Assembly (NCBI RefSeq): GCF_900114775.1
Contig: NZ_FOUE01000002.1
Location: 831,857-895,856, forward strand
Length of the DNA stretch: 64,000 nt
Source of the DNA: Marinobacter zhejiangensis
Lineage (GTDB): Bacteria; Pseudomonadota; Gammaproteobacteria; Pseudomonadales; Oleiphilaceae
Direction: 5' to 3'
Part shown: piece after piece, positions 53,592 to 63,180 of the stretch
Layout: each line of letters starts with the position of its first letter
Numbering within the stretch: the stretch's first letter is position 1
Notes under the pieces: model-generated
The model's database searches: none
Seen by the model: the letters and a program-made list of their open reading frames with translations, nothing else
Told to the model about the DNA's origin: nothing
Translations under genes and position numbers: made by a program

Positions 53592-54539
53592 TTATGCGCC
53601 AGCCAGGGTTCGCAAAACGAAAATCCCAAGTGTAACGGTGATGCTGGCCAGCAGTGTGGTCAGGGCGATGATGTTGGCTGCCAAGCGGTCATTGCCGCCA
53701 AAGGCTTTAACCATGACAAAGCTGGCGGCGGCGGTTGGGCTCGCGAAAAACAGCATCATCAGTCCCAGCTCCTGGCCGCGAAAACCGGCGAACCAGGCGC
53801 CTAGCGTGCACAAGGCAGGCAAAACAACCATCTTCATCAGGCTGGCGCTGGTGGCAGCGCGCTGGTCTGAGCGTATGGCTTTCAGGGAGAGCGTTCCGCC
53901 GATGCACAGCAGTGCGAGCGGTAACGTGAGTGAGGCAAAATAATTGCCGCTGGTCATGACCCAGCCGGGGAGGCTGATGCCACTCCAGGCAACGGGGATG
54001 GCTGCCAGGACCGCCAGGATCAACGGGTTTTTAAGGATGTCTTTGCTCATATCCTTCAGGCTGGCCGAGCGGCCGGGCTGATAGGCGGACAGCGCGACTA
54101 CCGACAGAGTGTTGTAGGTGATGATCACCAGCCCCAGAAGAATGCCCCCGGCTGATAGGCCGTAGTCCCCGTACAGGCTTGCCGCCAGGGCCAGCCCGAC
54201 AATGCCGCAATTCCCTCGAAACGATCCCTGAATGTAGACACCGCGATCCCGGTAGGGAACTCTCCATGTGGCCCAAAGCCAGCAGAATCCAAATCCGGCG
54301 ATTGTCGCTACCAGGTAGTAGGTCAGCAACTGCAGGTTCAGGGCGGTGGCCAGATCGGCGCGAATGATGCTCAGGAATACCAGGGTGGGCAGCGTGGCCT
54401 TGAAGACCAATGAAGAGGCCGTGTTGATGAAGTTTGCGTCTATCCAACCGACGCGGCGGAGGCCGAGCCCCAGAAATACCATTGCGAAGACGGGAAGGGT
54501 TGTCTCCAGGGTATGGAAAAAGATCTGGGTCAGGGTCAT
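53592..54539 (-). CDS. AEC family transporter
   Basis: This 315-residue protein has about 10 hydrophobic segments in two five-helix halves and the family pattern FLGLGLRRVGWIDANFINTASSLVFKATLP...FRGNCGIVGLALA...FASPTAAASFVM. The auxin efflux carrier (AEC) family in bacteria transports organic anions such as malate. The substrate is unknown here. Confidence 0.88.
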   Translation of the reverse strand: MTLTQIFFHTLETTLPVFAMVFLGLGLRRVGWIDANFINTASSLVFKATLPTLVFLSIIRADLATALNLQLLTYYLVATIAGFGFCWLWATWRVPYRDRGVYIQGSFRGNCGIVGLALAASLYGDYGLSAGGILLGLVIITYNTLSVVALSAYQPGRSASLKDMSKDILKNPLILAVLAAIPVAWSGISLPGWVMTSGNYFASLTLPLALLCIGGTLSLKAIRSDQRAATSASLMKMVVLPALCTLGAWFAGFRGQELGLMMLFFASPTAAASFVMVKAFGGNDRLAANIIALTTLLASITVTLGIFVLRTLAGA

Positions 54540-54654
54540 GATCTGGCCAATATGGACGGACGGGTCGGGCAGTGTGCCTGAATCCGGCCGACTGGGGAAA
54601 TAGGGGATGGCCGCCGGTCCGGGGTATCAGGGGATGTTAGGAAGAGGAGTGGGT

Positions 54655-55572
54655 ATGTTGCAACGGTGGATGATCGGTGTCGATCTGGGGGGGACTAAAA
54701 CCGAGGTCATTCTGTTGGATCGTCAGAGCGAGGAGCACTATCGGGCGCGAACCGATACCCCTAAGGGCGACTATGCCGGTACGTTGGCGACTATTCAGAG
54801 CCTGGTCGAGGCTGCGGAGGCTCACGCCGGAGTGAGGGGGGTGCCGGTCGGGGTGGGCATTCCCGGCTCTGTGTCCAGGCTGACCGGGTGCGTCAAGAAT
54901 GGTAATTCCACATGGTTGAATGGCCGCCCCCTGGGTGAGGATCTTCAGGCTCTCCTGGGCCGCCGCGTCACCCTGACCAACGACGCAAACTGCCTCGCGC
55001 TCTCTGAGGCGACCGATGGCGCCGGTCGTGGATATGACGTGGTGTTGGCGGTGATTCTCGGAACCGGATGTGGTTCTGGCATCAGCGTCTCGGGCAGTGT
55101 GTTGATGGGGCCGAATGGCGTTGCGGGCGAGTGGGGGCACAACCCGTTGCCGTGGACCCCTCAGGCTGACCTGGATAAACGACCTTGCTTCTGTGGGCAG
55201 TCCGGATGTGTGGAAACGTTTCTCTCGGGGCCGGGTTTTGCACTGACCCATCGGCTTCGCTGGGGGGATGCGCTGGCGCCAGCCGCCATCGTTGATGGAG
55301 CAAGGCGAGGCGACGAGGCCGCAAACTGGAGCCTGGAGACTTACCTCGGGCACCTTGCCAGGGGGCTGGCGTCGGTTATCAACGTGGTCGATCCGGATGC
55401 GATCGTGCTGGGCGGAGGGATGTCGAACGTCGATGAGATCTATGACCGCTTACCAGGCTATCTGTCGTCCTGGGTGTTTGGAGGGGAGTGTGATACCCCG
55501 ATTTTGAAGGCGGTGCATGGTGATTCCAGTGGCGTCCGCGGGGCGGCCTGGTTAGGGGCGAAGATGGCTTGA
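54655..55572 (+). CDS. ROK family sugar kinase
   Basis: This 306-residue protein starts at the ATG at 54655 with GAGGAG 5 bases upstream. The phosphate motif DLGGTKTE (residues 10-17), the GHNPLPW histidine, and the zinc motif CFCGQSGCVE place it in the ROK family, close to bacterial fructokinase/N-acetylglucosamine kinase. NDANCLALSEATDGAG contains the catalytic aspartate region. The sugar is unknown; no sugar transport genes are adjacent. It is divergent from the AEC gene. Confidence 0.88.
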   Translation: MLQRWMIGVDLGGTKTEVILLDRQSEEHYRARTDTPKGDYAGTLATIQSLVEAAEAHAGVRGVPVGVGIPGSVSRLTGCVKNGNSTWLNGRPLGEDLQALLGRRVTLTNDANCLALSEATDGAGRGYDVVLAVILGTGCGSGISVSGSVLMGPNGVAGEWGHNPLPWTPQADLDKRPCFCGQSGCVETFLSGPGFALTHRLRWGDALAPAAIVDGARRGDEAANWSLETYLGHLARGLASVINVVDPDAIVLGGGMSNVDEIYDRLPGYLSSWVFGGECDTPILKAVHGDSSGVRGAAWLGAKMA

Positions 55573-55611
55573 GGGGAGGGGTGAGCCCTTTTGCCCCAAA
55601 CTTGTCCCAAA

Positions 55612-55652
55612 AACGAAAAAAGCCTTGAGCTACGCGATGTAGATCAAGGCTT
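55612..55652 (-). terminator. Intrinsic terminator of tRNA-Ser
   Basis: On the minus strand AGCCTTGATCTAC and GTAGCTCAAGGCT pair around a 5-base loop with one mismatch, followed by TTTTTTCGTTTTTGG, directly downstream of the tRNA. Confidence 0.9.
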
Positions 55653-55657
55653 TATAT

Positions 55658-55748
55658 TGGCGGAGAGGGAGGGATTCGAACCCTCGATACGCTATTAACG
55701 TATACACACTTTCCAGGCGTGCTCCTTCAGCCACTCGGACACCTCTCC
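55658..55748 (-). tRNA. tRNA-Ser (GGA)
   Basis: This 91-base tRNA has acceptor stem GGAGAGG/CCTCTCC, anticodon loop CTGGAAA (anticodon GGA), a long variable arm (TATACGTTAATAGCGTATC, typical of serine tRNAs), T-arm GGTTCGAATCC and an encoded CCA. Confidence 0.96.
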
Positions 55749-55880
55749 TAAAACTGTGTCGATCCACTGATAATGTGTTCAAAATCAGTGTGCTGATTCG
55801 AGGGCGCAAACTTTAATGGTTTTGCCTTGTTTTGGCAACTCCGATTCCGGAATTTTTTCAAAAAAGTCTGGTGGGGGTCA

Positions 55881-56159
55881 TTAGCGTCGAATTGAGAAGT
55901 CGGCGAACTCGCCGGTTGCCTCGCTTTTGCTGACGCTGACCCGCTCAACTCTGGCTGCTGGCGGGCCTTCCTTGCACCATTGGTGAAGCGCTTCCAGGAT
56001 CTCGGTCTCTCCCTCGGCCACGACTTCTACACCGCCGTCCGGAAGATTGAAGGCATAGCCAGTCAGCCCCAGTCCGGCAGCCGTCTTCTGGGTGGTCGCG
56101 CGGTAGTACACCCCTTGAACCCGGCCCTGCACAATCAATGTCCAGCGTTTAATGGCCAT
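55881..56159 (-). CDS. Acylphosphatase
   Basis: This 92-residue protein has the phosphate-binding GRVQGVYYRA with the catalytic arginine, and AFNLPDGGVEVVAEG with the catalytic asparagine. It hydrolyses acyl phosphates such as carbamoyl phosphate. GGAGG lies 7 bases before the ATG. It is monocistronic, divergent from the chemoreceptor gene. Confidence 0.95.
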   Translation of the reverse strand: MAIKRWTLIVQGRVQGVYYRATTQKTAAGLGLTGYAFNLPDGGVEVVAEGETEILEALHQWCKEGPPAARVERVSVSKSEATGEFADFSIRR

Positions 56160-56348
56160 GGTGAGGCCTCCCTGTCGTTCAGATCGTATGGAGTAATTAC
56201 GTTACCCTGCGCCATCCTAGCTTGGGAAGAGTCTCGCTCTGTTAAACGGTGTTATTTCTTGTTTGTTTTAGGCCTCGATGAATGGGCTGAAACAAAATTG
56301 TCATGAAGGCTTCATACCCTGCCCGGACACATTTCTCGGGTAGGCGCC

Positions 56349-57959
56349 ATGCTCAAGACCGTCCGCAGTCGCATTCTCTTCTTCGCAGCGCTTTCAACCG
56401 CTGCTGTTTCATTGCTCGCATTCACCGCCTGGGCGATCATGAGCCGAGCTGAGCAGGCAACCCATCAGGTCGTTTCCGGCGACCTCGCAGAGTCCTGGGT
56501 GCTGAGTGATCTTGACTCAGACCACCGGCGCCTACAGGGGTTGGCGTTCAAGATAAAAGCCCAGCTTTTGCTGTGGTCTGACATTCACGCGGAGTTTGGC
56601 GAAATCTCCGACAACCTCGTAAAGCACTGGGCGGCTGTAAGCGGCACCCCAGCGCTCGAAGGTTGGGCGAGTGAGCAGCAGGAGGCCTATGACCGGGTCA
56701 GTGAGCTGGTCTCAAGTATGTCGGAAGGCATTCAGGAGGAAAGCTACTACCGGGTTGGGCAGGTTGTTGATTTTCATTTGTTCCCTGCAATAGAACCCAT
56801 GCTGGCGGCGATCAACGCACGACAGACAGAGAGTCGGCAGCAGCTAGAGGCGGAATCGTCGCTGCTGCTGGACTACCTCCAGCGTCGCCAGCAAGGCTTG
56901 GTCTTCGGGGCATCGTTGGCGCTGCTGGCCATCGTGATCATCACCTTCTGGCTGCGTAAAACCGTTATCGTTCGCTTGCAAGGCATTGAGCGGGACCTGC
57001 TGGCAATGGAATCCGCATCCGATCTGTCCCGGTTGCCGAGAGTGGGCGGATCGGACGAAGTGGCCAGTGTCGGTTCTGCTCTGGCGGGGCTGGTTTATCG
57101 GTTTGAGCAGTTTATCGATGATATCCGGGGAGCTGCGAAGCACGTGAGCGAACGCTCTGAAACTCTGGAACGGCAGGCCCACGAAGTGCAGGAAAGCTCG
57201 GTGACGACCCGGAAACAGATCGGGGACGTCAACCACTCCATGATGGAAATCGCCAGCCAGGCATCGGCTATTGAGCAAGCAACGGCGGACTCCGGGCAAA
57301 CGGTGACCGCGGCCGTACAGCGAAATCAAGCGGTGCAGAACGAGCTTCGCAACAGTGAGCAGGCGGCTGAGCATGCGGTGGATGTGATTGACCGTGTCAG
57401 CGGCTCGATCCAGGTCCTTGATGAATCATCGACAAAAATTGAACGAGTCATTGGTGTGATTGCCGACATTGCCGAGCAGACCAACCTGCTGGCGTTGAAT
57501 GCAGCGATTGAAGCGGCGCGGGCCGGAGACCAGGGGCGGGGCTTTGCGGTTGTTGCCGACGAGGTCCGCAATTTGTCCCGTCGCACGTCGGAATCGACTG
57601 AAGAGGTGCGTCAGTGGGTCAACGAACTTTTGAGGGGAGTTATTGATGTTGGCCAGCTGTTGTCGGAAATGCGCGAGGCAGGCGGGCAGAATCGGTCGAA
57701 CCTGACGACACTGAAGCTCCATCTTGAAGGAATGAAATCGCAATTTGATGAACTTGAGGCCCATAGTGATGACATCAGCCAGGCCGTAGCGGCCCAGCGC
57801 GAGGAGATTGGTCGGGTTGGGCGTCGCGCCAAGGCGCTGGACTCGAGTGCTGAGCAGCTTATTGCCAGTGTTGACAGCACCCTTGCAGTAAGCGAAGCGT
57901 TGAGGAATGAGTCCCGTACCATGAACAGTCTCGCGTCGCGTTTTACCACGTCCCGATGA
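56349..57959 (+). CDS. Methyl-accepting chemotaxis protein
   Basis: This 536-residue transmembrane receptor has an N-terminal membrane helix (ILFFAALSTAAVSLLAFTAWAI), a helical periplasmic region of about 150 residues, a second membrane helix (GLVFGASLALLAIVIITFWL, about 185-204), a HAMP-like linker, and a long cytoplasmic signalling domain. The hairpin tip NLLALNAAIEAARAGDQGRG is the universal CheA/CheW contact. The ligand is unknown. It stands alone, 4 kb after cheR. Confidence 0.94.
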   Translation: MLKTVRSRILFFAALSTAAVSLLAFTAWAIMSRAEQATHQVVSGDLAESWVLSDLDSDHRRLQGLAFKIKAQLLLWSDIHAEFGEISDNLVKHWAAVSGTPALEGWASEQQEAYDRVSELVSSMSEGIQEESYYRVGQVVDFHLFPAIEPMLAAINARQTESRQQLEAESSLLLDYLQRRQQGLVFGASLALLAIVIITFWLRKTVIVRLQGIERDLLAMESASDLSRLPRVGGSDEVASVGSALAGLVYRFEQFIDDIRGAAKHVSERSETLERQAHEVQESSVTTRKQIGDVNHSMMEIASQASAIEQATADSGQTVTAAVQRNQAVQNELRNSEQAAEHAVDVIDRVSGSIQVLDESSTKIERVIGVIADIAEQTNLLALNAAIEAARAGDQGRGFAVVADEVRNLSRRTSESTEEVRQWVNELLRGVIDVGQLLSEMREAGGQNRSNLTTLKLHLEGMKSQFDELEAHSDDISQAVAAQREEIGRVGRRAKALDSSAEQLIASVDSTLAVSEALRNESRTMNSLASRFTTSR

Positions 57960-58004
57960 AGCGGTAGGATAGGCCGGATAAACAGGCTGGAGCCAGAGAA
58001 TAGT

Positions 58005-58253
58005 ATGGATAGTTCTGATGGGGATCCCCGCCAGGAGCGTTTTGTGGTCGATGCCGACCTGATTCCGGACGATCAGCTCATGGGGTTGGTGGAGGAATAC
58101 TGTACCCGATACCATGGCCTGAACGACCTCGAATCCCCTATGGATGAGCGTGGCCGGGTCATGGCTGCCGTCAGACGGGGGGAGTTGGTGGTCTGGTTTG
58201 ATCCGGCTGAAAATACGGCTGGACTTGGTCCAGTGGCCAGCGCAGCCAATTGA
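58005..58253 (+). CDS. YheU-like (UPF0270) small protein
   Basis: This 82-residue protein has the pattern IPDDQLMGLVEEYCTRYHG and VMAAVRRGELVVWFDPAENTAGL, which fits UPF0270 (YheU), a small cytosolic family of unknown function. It is somewhat longer at both ends than the E. coli protein. The start has GAGCC-type rather than strong ribosome binding sequence. The family call is moderately sure. Confidence 0.7.
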   Translation: MDSSDGDPRQERFVVDADLIPDDQLMGLVEEYCTRYHGLNDLESPMDERGRVMAAVRRGELVVWFDPAENTAGLGPVASAAN

Positions 58254-58362
58254 TATTAATCAACTGGTCCCTACGATGCGCATCGACGTCACTACCCCTT
58301 GGTTGGCGTAGGGGGTACAATCCCTGTGTTTTTTGGCTAGTCGAACCCGCGAGAGGTGCGTG

Positions 58363-59022
58363 TTGATAAGGGTACTGGTTGTAGATGACCACGAACTGGT
58401 GCGGTCCGGAATTACCCGGATGCTGGCGGATGACCCCGACATCGAAGTGGTGGGGCAGGCATCGTCTGGTGAAGAAGCTATTGATACCGTTCGACAGCAG
58501 AGCCCTGATATTGTCCTGATGGATATCCGTATGCCGGGCATCGGTGGCCTTGAGGCGACCCGGCGTATCCTTCGGATCGACGATGCCATCCGGGTTATTG
58601 TGGTAACCGCCTGTGCCGATGATCCATACCCCACCCGAGTGATGCAAGCCGGTGCGACAGCTTATGTCACCAAGGGCGCAGACATTCGGGAGATGGTACG
58701 CGCCATCCGTATGGCCCACTCGGGCCAGCGTTATATCAGCCCTGAAATTGCCCAGAAAATGGCGCTCAAGAACCTGGGCGGTGATGTTGGCCCGGATGCC
58801 GGAGAGTCGGCCTTTGACCGCCTGTCCGAGCGGGAGCTTCAGATCGCCATGATGGTGGTCGATTGCCAGAAAGTTCAGGATATTTCCGACAAGCTTTGCC
58901 TCAGCCCCAAAACCGTTAACAGTTACCGCTATCGCATTTTTGAGAAGCTGGGCATTTCCAGCGACGTGGAATTGGCTTTGATGGCGGTCCGGCTCGGATT
59001 GCTCGATGCCGACAAGGTCTGA
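58363..59022 (+). CDS. gacA: Response regulator GacA/UvrY
   Basis: This 219-residue protein has an N-terminal receiver (IRVLVVDDHELVRSG, phospho-Asp in DIVLMDIRMPG near residue 54) and a C-terminal LuxR-type helix-turn-helix (LSERELQIAMMVVDCQKVQDI, LSPKTVNSYRYRIFEKL). The TTG at 58363 is preferred (GAGAGG 6 bases upstream, protein starts M-I-R-V); GTG 58360 is possible. GacA acts with the sensor GacS/BarA and controls small RNAs that titrate CsrA. The gacA-uvrC-pgsA order is conserved. Its end overlaps uvrC by 17 bases. Confidence 0.93.
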   Translation: MIRVLVVDDHELVRSGITRMLADDPDIEVVGQASSGEEAIDTVRQQSPDIVLMDIRMPGIGGLEATRRILRIDDAIRVIVVTACADDPYPTRVMQAGATAYVTKGADIREMVRAIRMAHSGQRYISPEIAQKMALKNLGGDVGPDAGESAFDRLSERELQIAMMVVDCQKVQDISDKLCLSPKTVNSYRYRIFEKLGISSDVELALMAVRLGLLDADKV

Positions 59023-60859
59023 AGAGCAACGTCAGGGCTTTGACGCCTCCCGATTTCTGAAGCAGCTTACCGAGCGCCCTGGCGTCTACCGAATGTATGA
59101 TGCCGACGGCGGCATATTGTATGTCGGCAAGGCGCGAAACCTGCGCAAGCGCGTCAGCAGCTACTTCCGCAAGAGCGGGCTGGCGCCGAAGACAGAGGCG
59201 TTGGTCGGTCGCATCCAGAGTATCGAAGTCACCATCACCGGCAGTGAAACGGAAGCTCTGCTTCTTGAGCAGAACCTGATCAAATCGCTGCGCCCCCCGT
59301 ACAATATCCTGATGCGGGACGATAAGTCCTATCCCTATATTTACCTGTCGTCCCATGACGATTACCCCTCCCTGACGTTTCGCCGGGGGCGTACCAAAAA
59401 AGGCCGCGGTACCTGGTTCGGGCCTTACCCAAGCTCCGGTGCAGTCAAGGAAAGTCTTAATATTCTACAAAAGATATTCAAGATAAGGTCTTGTAATGAG
59501 GCCTATTTCAGGAATAGATCAAGGCCCTGTTTGCAGTACCAGATTCATCGCTGTACGGCGCCCTGTGTCGAGTACATTACCCCTGATGCGTATCAGCAGG
59601 ACGTTCGCCATGCCACGATGTTCCTCGAAGGAAAGAACCCCGCGATCATCAATGACCTGATGGAGTCGATGGAGCGTGCGGCGAAGTCCCTTGAATTCGA
59701 GAAAGCCGGTGCCTACCGGGACCAGATCAACCACCTTCGTCATGTCCAGGAACAGCAGTCGGTCGATAGCGAGGGGGGCGATGCCGATGTGATCGCCCTG
59801 GCTCAGGATGCCGGTGTGGTGTGTGTTGTGGTTATTGTCGTTCGCGGCGGGCGTGTACTCGGTACCAAGGACTACTTTCCCCGCTACTCCATCGAGCAGT
59901 CCGATGCCGAGCTCATTGGTGCGTTTCTTGGTCAGTTCTATTTTGGCGGTGAGGTCAAACGGGACATTCCCAGGGACATCCTGATCGCGGGGGATGTTGA
60001 GGGACGGGAGCTGCTTGAGCAGGCTCTGGCAGAGGCGGCAGGGCGGGAGGTTCGTATCCGCGGCAACGTTCGTGGCGAACGGCGTAAATGGCTGGAACTG
60101 GCCGAAACCAACGCCCGCCAGACGCTACTTACGCATCTGGCCAGCAAGGAAACGGTCTATCGGCGGCTATTGGCGTTGCGGGATTTGCTGGAGCTGGATG
60201 CGACTCCGTCACGGATGGAATGCTTCGACGTCAGCCACAGCCACGGGGAAAATACGGTCGCATCCTGTGTGGTTTTCGATGAGAATGGCCCCCTGAAGTC
60301 GGATTATCGGCTATATAACATTGAAGGGGTGACTGCTGGCGACGATTACGCCGCCATGCGCCAGGTGCTTACACGACGCTACCAGAAGTTGGCAGCGGGC
60401 GACGGAAAGCGACCGGACCTGGTCTTTATTGATGGCGGTAAAGGGCAGCTCAACATCGCACGTGAGGTGTTCGAGTCGCTGAATATTTCTGATATTCCCC
60501 TGATTGGCGTCGCCAAAGGGGTAACCCGGCGTGCGGGCATGGAGCAGCTCATCGACGCGCTGACTGGTGATGTCTTCCGGGTGCCGGCGGATTCACCAGC
60601 ATTGCACCTGATACAGCACATTCGGGACGAGTCCCATCGATTTGCCATCACTGGGCACCGGGCACGGCGAGATAAAAAGCGGCGCCAGTCTACGCTGGAA
60701 GGCATCGAGGGTGTTGGCCCAAAACGTCGCCGCGACCTGATACGGTATTTTGGTGGCATCCAGGAAATACGCAAAGCCAGCGTTGATGAAATTGCAAAGG
60801 TGAGGGGAATCAGCAAATCCCTCGCAGACAGCATCTATGCGGCGTTACACAACGAGTAA
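59006..60859 (+). CDS. uvrC: Excinuclease ABC subunit C
   Basis: This 617-residue nuclease makes both incisions in nucleotide excision repair. The N-terminal GIY-YIG domain (RPGVYRMYDADGGILYVGKARNLRKRV) makes the 3' cut. The middle has a UVR domain (MESMERAAKSLEFEKAGAYRD). The C-terminal RNase H-like domain carries FDVSHSHGENTVAS and the 5' incision residues, followed by two HhH motifs (IEGVGPKRRRDLIRYFG). The start lies inside the end of gacA. Confidence 0.96.
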   Translation: MPTRSEEQRQGFDASRFLKQLTERPGVYRMYDADGGILYVGKARNLRKRVSSYFRKSGLAPKTEALVGRIQSIEVTITGSETEALLLEQNLIKSLRPPYNILMRDDKSYPYIYLSSHDDYPSLTFRRGRTKKGRGTWFGPYPSSGAVKESLNILQKIFKIRSCNEAYFRNRSRPCLQYQIHRCTAPCVEYITPDAYQQDVRHATMFLEGKNPAIINDLMESMERAAKSLEFEKAGAYRDQINHLRHVQEQQSVDSEGGDADVIALAQDAGVVCVVVIVVRGGRVLGTKDYFPRYSIEQSDAELIGAFLGQFYFGGEVKRDIPRDILIAGDVEGRELLEQALAEAAGREVRIRGNVRGERRKWLELAETNARQTLLTHLASKETVYRRLLALRDLLELDATPSRMECFDVSHSHGENTVASCVVFDENGPLKSDYRLYNIEGVTAGDDYAAMRQVLTRRYQKLAAGDGKRPDLVFIDGGKGQLNIAREVFESLNISDIPLIGVAKGVTRRAGMEQLIDALTGDVFRVPADSPALHLIQHIRDESHRFAITGHRARRDKKRRQSTLEGIEGVGPKRRRDLIRYFGGIQEIRKASVDEIAKVRGISKSLADSIYAALHNE

Positions 60860-60865
60860 GATTGT

Positions 60866-61462
60866 ATGAATTTACCCAATATCCTGACGCTTTCACGCAT
60901 CGTGATGATTCCGGTTTTTGTGGTGGTGTTCTACCTCCCGGTTGAATGGCGTTACGTGGTCAGTGCCGCGATCTTTGCGCTGGCGGGGGCGACCGACTGG
61001 CTGGACGGCTACCTTGCCCGAAAGCTTGACCAAAGCACGCCATTTGGCGCCTTTCTCGACCCGGTAGCGGACAAGTTGATGGTGGCCGTTGCGCTGACCG
61101 TGCTGGTTGAAGAGCACCACAGCGTGATACTGACGCTGCCCGCCGTCATTATTATTGGCCGGGAGATCGTTATTTCCGCACTGCGGGAATGGATGGCTGA
61201 AATGGGCAGCCGGGCGAGTGTGGCGGTGTCCTATATTGGTAAGATAAAGACCACCGCACAAATGGGCGCGATCGTGATGCTGCTGGCATTTCCCCCCGGT
61301 GTTGCCTGGGCGTACGTTGGCACTGTGCTGCTTTACCTGGCAGCGGCCCTGACGTTATGGTCGATGGTGCTGTACCTCAAAGCAGCCTGGCCGGACCTGT
61401 TTCCGGCGGCAGGGCACGCACCTGCGCCTGAGTCTGCCAATGCAGAGGTGATCAAAGAATAA
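60866..61462 (+). CDS. pgsA: CDP-diacylglycerol-glycerol-3-phosphate phosphatidyltransferase
   Basis: This 198-residue membrane enzyme makes phosphatidylglycerol phosphate. The CDP-alcohol transferase motif DG-x2-AR-x8-G-x3-D-x3-D is intact (DGYLARKLDQ, STPFGAFLDPVAD). About six membrane helices are visible. It follows uvrC by 6 bases. Its Ala/Pro-rich C-terminal tail is unremarkable. Confidence 0.95.
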   Translation: MNLPNILTLSRIVMIPVFVVVFYLPVEWRYVVSAAIFALAGATDWLDGYLARKLDQSTPFGAFLDPVADKLMVAVALTVLVEEHHSVILTLPAVIIIGREIVISALREWMAEMGSRASVAVSYIGKIKTTAQMGAIVMLLAFPPGVAWAYVGTVLLYLAAALTLWSMVLYLKAAWPDLFPAAGHAPAPESANAEVIKE

Positions 61463-61499
61463 TCAAACAGTTACGCGCTAATATTTATGAAAAAAGGGG

Positions 61500-61527
61500 T
61501 TGACTCTCAGCCGCGATCCATTAATAT
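61500..61527 (+). promoter_or_regulatory. Promoter of the tRNA-Gly/tRNA-Cys operon
   Basis: TTGACT at 61500-61505 and TAATAT at 61522-61527 are 16 bases apart. A GC-rich stretch (GCGCC) follows the -10, as in stringently controlled stable RNA promoters. Confidence 0.7.
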
Positions 61528-61569
61528 ATGCGCCACTTCGACGGCAACAGCCAGTCGCAGTGACTCAGA

Positions 61570-61645
61570 GCGGGAATAGCTCAGTTGGTAGAGCACAACC
61601 TTGCCAAGGTTGGGGTCGCGAGTTCGAATCTCGTTTCCCGCTCCA
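61570..61645 (+). tRNA. tRNA-Gly (GCC), second copy
   Basis: Identical over all 76 bases to the tRNA at 2813-2888, anticodon GCC, encoded CCA. It is the first tRNA after pgsA, as in Pseudomonas. Confidence 0.97.
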
Positions 61646-61744
61646 ATTTCTCTCCTGATCCAATCAGGAAGGAATGTAATATCAAGTCTCTCACTGTCCA
61701 CCTGAGAGCACAAAAGTCCTCATAATCCTTCCGGACTTTTTCCA

Positions 61745-62386
<642 letters not shown>

Positions 62387-62785
62387 ATGCCGCTACAGAA
62401 TCGAGTAAACCCAAAAGGCATCATTGAGTCCAATAGTGCCCGAGGGACTCTCATGGGCAACCGTGGAGTGCTGCACAATGCTTCCAAAGAGGTTACTCGC
62501 CTGTTCAAGACTAAAGCCTGGATTACCTGTGCACTTGAATTCAAGGGCCGACAAAGAACGCTAATGTCTCCAGGCGCCTATACAGAATTATTTTTCCTCG
62601 ATGAAGTAGCTGCATTCGCCGCAGGACACCGGCCTTGTGTAGAGTACCGGCGGGCGCGGTATAACGAATTCCGCAATGCTTGGAGTGTAGCGAATAATTG
62701 GGAAAAGGGCTCGGTCGTTGCCACACTTGCCAATGGCTTCAGCCCCGAGTTTCATGCCAGCGGATTTCAAGCGGAGATTGAATAA
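62387..62785 (+). CDS. Small RPC-motif protein of accessory operon, perhaps truncated
   Basis: This 132-residue protein starts at the ATG at 62387 with GGGGGAG about 10 bases upstream. The N-terminal core (NRVNPKGIIESNSARGTLMG, KAWITCALEFKGR, YTELFFLDEVAAFAAGHRPC) belongs to a family I know only as hypothetical. Members usually have a RPC-x2-C motif and about 180 residues; here Cys84 remains but the second cysteine is Tyr87, and the C-terminal part after about residue 99 looks unrelated. It may be decaying. Its stop overlaps the HIT start (TAATG). Confidence 0.7.
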   Translation: MPLQNRVNPKGIIESNSARGTLMGNRGVLHNASKEVTRLFKTKAWITCALEFKGRQRTLMSPGAYTELFFLDEVAAFAAGHRPCVEYRRARYNEFRNAWSVANNWEKGSVVATLANGFSPEFHASGFQAEIE

Positions 62786-63180
62786 TGGATGACGCCTGCC
62801 CCTTCTGTTTCGCCGAGTCTGCATCACCGGACCGAGAATTGCCTTCGAACGAGCTGGCCTATATCCGCCTGGATGGTTTTCCGGTCAGCCCTGGGCATTT
62901 GCTCATTGTCCCTAAGCGTCACGCGGCCGACTGGTTTGATCTTACCGCTGAAGAACAGAAGGCGGTCATGGTGTTGGTAGAGGAAGGCAAGCGTTGGCTT
63001 GAGGTGAATTACCAACCTGACGGCTTCAACATCGGAATGAATTGCGGCGAAGCCGCCGGTCAAACGGTCATGCATATGCATTGTCACCTGATTCCCAGGT
63101 ATCAGGGCGATTTAGAAGACCCCCGCGGAGGCGTGCGCTGGGTGATCCCAGGGAAGGCGGATTATTGGAGTAATCGGTGA
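62785..63180 (+). CDS. HIT family hydrolase
   Basis: This 131-residue protein has the histidine triad HMHCHLIPRY, preceded by GQTVM, and an N-terminal CPFC pair that could bind zinc. DGFPVSPGHLLIVPKRH and the tail GDLEDPRGGVRWVIPGK mark the subgroup that I have seen next to DEAD-helicase/DUF3427 genes. HIT enzymes hydrolyse nucleotide conjugates. Start and stop both overlap neighbours (TAATG and GTGA), so the three genes should be co-translated. Confidence 0.9.
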   Translation: MDDACPFCFAESASPDRELPSNELAYIRLDGFPVSPGHLLIVPKRHAADWFDLTAEEQKAVMVLVEEGKRWLEVNYQPDGFNIGMNCGEAAGQTVMHMHCHLIPRYQGDLEDPRGGVRWVIPGKADYWSNR

